The position numbers were made by a program, and so were the translations under genes. 64,000 nucleotides of DNA, taken from assembly GCA_026874595.1 (NCBI GenBank), contig CM049320.1, positions 26,579,214 through 26,643,213 of the forward strand, written 5' to 3'. Each line of letters opens with the position of its first letter. The stretch's first letter is position 1. This DNA comes from Sipunculus nudus. Lineage: Eukaryota; Annelida; Sipuncula; Golfingiida; Sipunculidae. This document shows positions 60,922 to 64,000 of this stretch, in pieces. The notes beneath the pieces are model-generated. The model was not told where the DNA came from, did no database searches, and worked only from the letters and a program-made list of their open reading frames with translations.

Positions 60922-62393
60922 AGCTTGGTTGAACATCGACACGGACGCTAATATTTAATGAGAAAGTGGTGCCACACGAAATAACCGAAACATGAATGGA
61001 ATGAAGTAATTAATTATATCGCACAAACGAAAAATAAGGTTCTGACGTTTGCACGATATTATCACCGAGTATTACCAACACTATTTATTTTTACTGCAAA
61101 ATGTAAGTAACTGCTACATAAGAAGGTAAATGGGAAATAGGAAACCTTACTAATCCAGCAGCGCACAGTTTACAGGAGAAGTTCCTGGAGGACAAGTGAT
61201 ACTGCTCAGCGTTGTTGTCGACAATCTGACTTCTATGTTGATGTAATGCATGTTGCTTTCAGTCTGAGGCACACACGCCACCACAGCCTGTGTAAATAAG
61301 TCATATAAGGACATGTTGTCTTTCTAAAATGACACGACTTTGTTTTACAGGTTCAGAACTTACTGGAACACAAATAAAGACATACGGTTAACAATAGAAC
61401 AGACAACAGTAAAATAGATTTTGTAGCTTCAGTGAACTAGTAAAATAAATGTTAACCATTCCGTCTAGTGCACAGGGACATCACCAGGCTTTACCCTTAT
61501 GACTTTGCATATCAGTACCATTTGTTGATTTCAACTTTAAGACCTGCAAAAGGACGAATTCACTTCTGTAACGTGTTGCCGCTGAGGACATTTGTGTTAT
61601 CATGTTTCTACATAAATTTGATTAAGTTTTATTGCCATAATCACGAACAAATGAATACATTGCATGACGAACATATCTGTTTTATTTACAATTGTGAGAC
61701 TTTAGGTTTTCAAAGGAAGATGTTGTAATAGAGAAAAATAAACATAAAATACTTTTCAGGTTTACCTGTGACCCTCTGCTGTTGCTCCATGCGTTGTATG
61801 AGCGACAGGTGTCACCAATGAATCTGGCTCCTTCACACCATGTGTCACTGCAGCTGCAGGCATGAGCCTCATAGCCTGCCGGACAGTTAACATTACTCTG
61901 GGCGTCGTTTGTTCCTGCCGATATCGGTCCCATGAGGAGTTCTAATAATGCATGCAATTTAAATATGCAACAGATACGGCATTGACTATATAGTGTATCA
62001 GAAGTACAGATTGCAAAAATGTATTGATATAGTTAAAAAACACTGAGAAATAATTCTAAACATGTAACAATCAGGCAAAACTATAAAACCCAAAATTAAA
62101 AATTAATCACTCTGATTCACCAAGAAATTTCCACGATTATCTATGTGTTAGAAACGAATGCCGATATGGTGAGATGGGTATCTAAGAGCTTTTTCATCTT
62201 TTCTTTAATTAATATTTTAAAAACATCCATCATATTAATAACAAATGAACAACATATTGTTATCCTGCATATATTTGGTTATAGGGGATGGCGCATGTTG
62301 GTGTGTATTAAAAGGTTTCTTACTTGGTGCAGAATCTGAACTGGTGCAGTTGATGCTTGCAAGGAACGACAGGAAGGCCAGGTTAAGTTCAAC
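58126..62393 (-). CDS. single-pass membrane protein with Cys-rich region and sushi/CCP domain (5' end not seen)
   Basis: Gene-level entry: exons 62324-62393, 61766-61941, 61151-61287, 59923-60026, 58927-59106, 58386-58429 and 58126-58326, all with GT-AG borders and matching phases, about 300 visible residues. The ectodomain has two Cys-rich stretches (NCPAGYEAHACSCSDTWC and TCPPGTSPVNC), then a CCP/sushi domain (YSCHPGYVMSGG, CQTDGTWDSGPAEC), a short Ser/Thr linker, a TM helix and a basic cytoplasmic tail ending SSDRL. CCP domains usually mediate protein binding in adhesion or complement-like molecules; the role here is unknown. The first visible exon starts in phase 0 with no signal peptide, so upstream exons are missing or beyond 64000. 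I do not recognise a named family for the Cys-rich part. Confidence 0.72.
58386..58429 (-). CDS. CCP protein Ser/Thr linker exon
   Basis: 44 nt, phase 1 to 0; acceptor aactgaag, donor gtaagc. Encodes TTAGRSTPSFASPN, a short stalk before the membrane helix. Supported by phase with both neighbours. Confidence 0.55.
58927..59106 (-). CDS. CCP/sushi domain exon
   Basis: 180 nt, phase 1 to 1; acceptor gagcgtag, donor gtattt. Encodes YFGDPGNGTNAVKTGLGYYL, VTYSCHPGYVMSGG and CQTDGTWDSGPAEC. GDPGNG, Y-x-C-x-GY and the closing W-x(4-5)-C are classical sushi features. Confidence 0.83.
59386..59775. repeat. perfect 195-bp tandem duplication
   Basis: The unit starting GGATTATATATAGTTTTCAG at 59386 repeats at 59581 with no difference that I can see through ATCATGT. 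It lies in an intron of the CCP-protein gene. Confidence 0.85.
59923..60026 (-). CDS. CCP protein exon (end of Cys-rich part, first CCP Cys)
   Basis: 104 nt, phase 2 to 1; acceptor ctcatgcag, donor gtaagc. Encodes GSFMGSTCTGTCNSPASCWL and QIRCK. IRCK supplies the first cysteine expected for the CCP domain in the next exon. Confidence 0.65.
60881..60918. repeat. (TA)n microsatellite
   Basis: About 38 bp of TA in the 60027-61150 intron of the CCP-protein gene, which otherwise shows no feature. Confidence 0.85.
61151..61287 (-). CDS. CCP protein exon (VVACV / TCPPGT)
   Basis: 137 nt, phase 0 to 2; acceptor atttacacag, donor gtaagg. Encodes AVVACVPQTESNMHYINIEV and SSITCPPGTSPVNCALLD. Confidence 0.68.
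61766..61941 (-). CDS. CCP protein exon (CSCSDTWC Cys-rich)
   Basis: 176 nt, phase 1 to 0; acceptor attattag, donor gtaaac. Encodes NCPAGYEAHACSCSDTWC, then ARFIGDTCRSYNAWSNSRG and SQ. Six cysteines suggest three disulfides. Confidence 0.7.
62324..62393 (-). CDS. CCP protein exon, most 5' seen
   Basis: 70 nt, phase 0 to 1; acceptor gtcttcag, donor gtaaga. Encodes VELNLAFLSFLASINCTSSD and SAP. VELNLAFLSFLASINC resembles INIEVRLSTTLSSITC two exons later, hinting at a repeated module. Confidence 0.6.
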
Positions 62394-62743
62394 CTGAAGA
62401 CATACCTTTGTACAATATATCAGTACAAAATATGTATTGTAAACATTTACGCAATGAATAACTATTAATTATGCTATGCCGTTGGAAATATTCGTTGATG
62501 TCACGATTTAAGTATATTGATGTTACTTTGGACCCTTGAATCCACGTGAATATGAGAAATTAAGTCCAAGTTTTGAAAAAAAATTAGGTCTCCGTTCGTA
62601 ATCAACCTGCGTAGGGCCAAGTACTAAGTAATACACGTGATTTATGTAAAATGTGATGAAACTCAGACCGCGCCTATATATTGACAGGGACAGGTCAACC
62701 CACACGTGTTCACTATAAAAATGTGAGTCATTAATCGAAGGGG

Positions 62744-63508
62744 TTTTTTTTTTTTTTTTTCTCCGGGGTTTGTCTCAGAGCATTATTTATTCCATACATC
62801 TCATTTAATCATCGACATCGCCCGAGAAGAGTTTAATATTATAACATAGTAAAACATAATCTGCAAACAATCACGTTAAATCTAATAATTAATATAACAT
62901 TATTGCATGATCACATTAAGCCTGGTTGGATAATTTTCCATTTTTGGACATGTTTATCGAGTTTGTTCCTTTTTTCTGCTACCCTTCTTTCCAACAGTTC
63001 GATACATTTTACTTTCTTAAGAAACTTATTAAATGATGGAGCATCAAATTTTTCTCTGTCAGAAAATACCACCAATTTAAAAATTAACAATATAGTGTCA
63101 ATAAGAGCCTTATGTTTGGCATCTTTGCTAATTCCCATGTAGATTATGCATGTATTCAATAGTGGTAGATTTAATCCATAGTTACAGGCCCATTCTTTTA
63201 TCTTACAATAAAAAATTACGCTGACTATACATTCACAAAACAAATGCATGACCGATTCACGTTCTACAAAACAAGAATAACATCTGTTGTTGTCGGCTAT
63301 TCTCCAGATGTAGAGTTTTGCCTTACATTTAAAAAGTTATGCAGTATTCTATACTGGAACTGGCGCAAATACATATCCATTGTTGTTGTGTAAATATGCG
63401 CAGCTGCATCAGTCCAAGAAAAACTATTCCCAAGTACACTTTGGAGATAAGATTTTGAAAGAGGTTCACATACTTTCTTTTTGATCATTTCATCATATAT
63501 ATATCTAA
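62744..63508 (-). mobile_element. 5'-truncated LINE 3' end, first copy
   Basis: On the minus strand it reads FSWTDAAAHIYTTTMDMYLR, then after a frameshift near 63335 RIADNNRCYSCFVERESVMH and LFCECIV, a CxxC...H...C zinc-knuckle-like end seen in LINE ORF2 (zf-RVT type). Stop follows IIQPGLM at 62911. A poly-T run at about 62744-62760 marks the poly(A) tail on the minus strand. Confidence 0.72.
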
Positions 63509-64000
63509 ACGTTAAATCTAATAATTAATATAACATTATTGCATGATCACATTAAGCCTGGTTGGATAATTTTCCATTTTTGGACATGTTTATCGAGTTT
63601 GTTCCTTTTTTCTGCTACCCTTCTTTCCAACAGTTCAATACATTTTACTTTCTTAAGAAACTTATTAAATGATGGAGCACCAAATTTTTCTCTGTCAGAA
63701 AATACCATCAATTTAAAAATTAACAATATAGTGTCAATAAGAGCCTTATGTTTGGCATCTTTGCTAATTCCCATGTAGATTATGCATGTATTCAATAGTG
63801 GTAGATTTAATCCATAGTTACAGGCCCATTCTTTTATCTTACAATAAAAAATTACGCTGACTATACATTCACAAAACAAATGCATGACCGATTCACGTTC
63901 TACAAAACAAGAATAACATCTGTTGTTGTCGGCTATTCTCCAGATGTAGAGTTTTGCCTTACATTTAAAAAGTTATGCAGTATTCTATACTGGAACTGGC
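63509..64000 (-). mobile_element. LINE 3' end, second tandem copy (runs off window)
   Basis: Repeats 62873 onward at an exact 636-bp offset with about three substitutions seen in 490 bp. Carries the same internal frameshift, so duplication followed the decay. Confidence 0.78.

Noticed and set aside
62911-63249. Candidate 112-residue host protein appearing twice
   Set aside because: It is the C-terminal end of a LINE ORF2 (CxxC...H...C, LFCECIV) on a tandemly duplicated relic with a shared frameshift.

Overview
The window looks like nuclear DNA of a lophotrochozoan animal, most likely a bivalve mollusc. It has long AT-rich introns, many (TA)n and (CT)n microsatellites, poly-C runs, tRNA-derived SINEs, several small DNA transposons and LINE remnants. 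Coding DNA is only about 6 kb of the 64 kb. The genes are split into many small exons, so the gene models below were built by hand from homology-bearing frames, splice sites and phase agreement between neighbouring exons. The species cannot be fixed from the sequence.

Three genes are supported. (1) Plus strand, 115-18907: the eight 3' exons of a TMEM201/SAMP1-like inner nuclear membrane protein. Its first exon(s) lie left of the window. (2) Minus strand, 42382-25830: a complete 26-exon model of a receptor-type protein tyrosine phosphatase. It has a signal peptide, an unnamed Cys-containing module, a discoidin/fucolectin-like domain, EGF-like repeats, one transmembrane segment, a catalytically intact D1 phosphatase domain and a D2 domain that keeps a CX5R loop but lacks WPD. 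(3) Minus strand, 62393-58126: the 3' part of a single-pass membrane protein with a Cys-rich region, one sushi/CCP domain, a Ser/Thr linker, a TM helix and a short basic tail. Genes 1 and 2 converge on a 7 kb spacer (18.9-25.8 kb). Genes 2 and 3 lie head-to-tail on the same strand, separated by about 15.7 kb.

The most interesting locus is 34.4-38.6 kb inside gene 2. A cassette of a long EGF exon plus the TM exon has been tandemly triplicated. The duplication junctions removed the splice donor from the two extra TM exons. One extra EGF exon is badly decayed and another carries a 5-nt frameshift. The copy nearest the 5' end is intact, and its phase would let it splice straight to the one functional TM exon. 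A second frameshift sits in the discoidin exon, so the allele or assembly needs checking.

Mobile DNA is abundant. It includes elements recognised here by terminal inverted repeats and target-site duplications (875-1669, 1905-2729, 4522-4649, 22753-24833, 34563-35413, 46380-47984), three tRNA-derived SINE copies in phosphatase introns, a decayed reverse transcriptase in phosphatase intron 1, and a 5'-truncated LINE tail that is tandemly duplicated at the right edge. A CCAAT-rich, GC-richer island at 53.4-53.9 kb has no assigned gene and may be a promoter.
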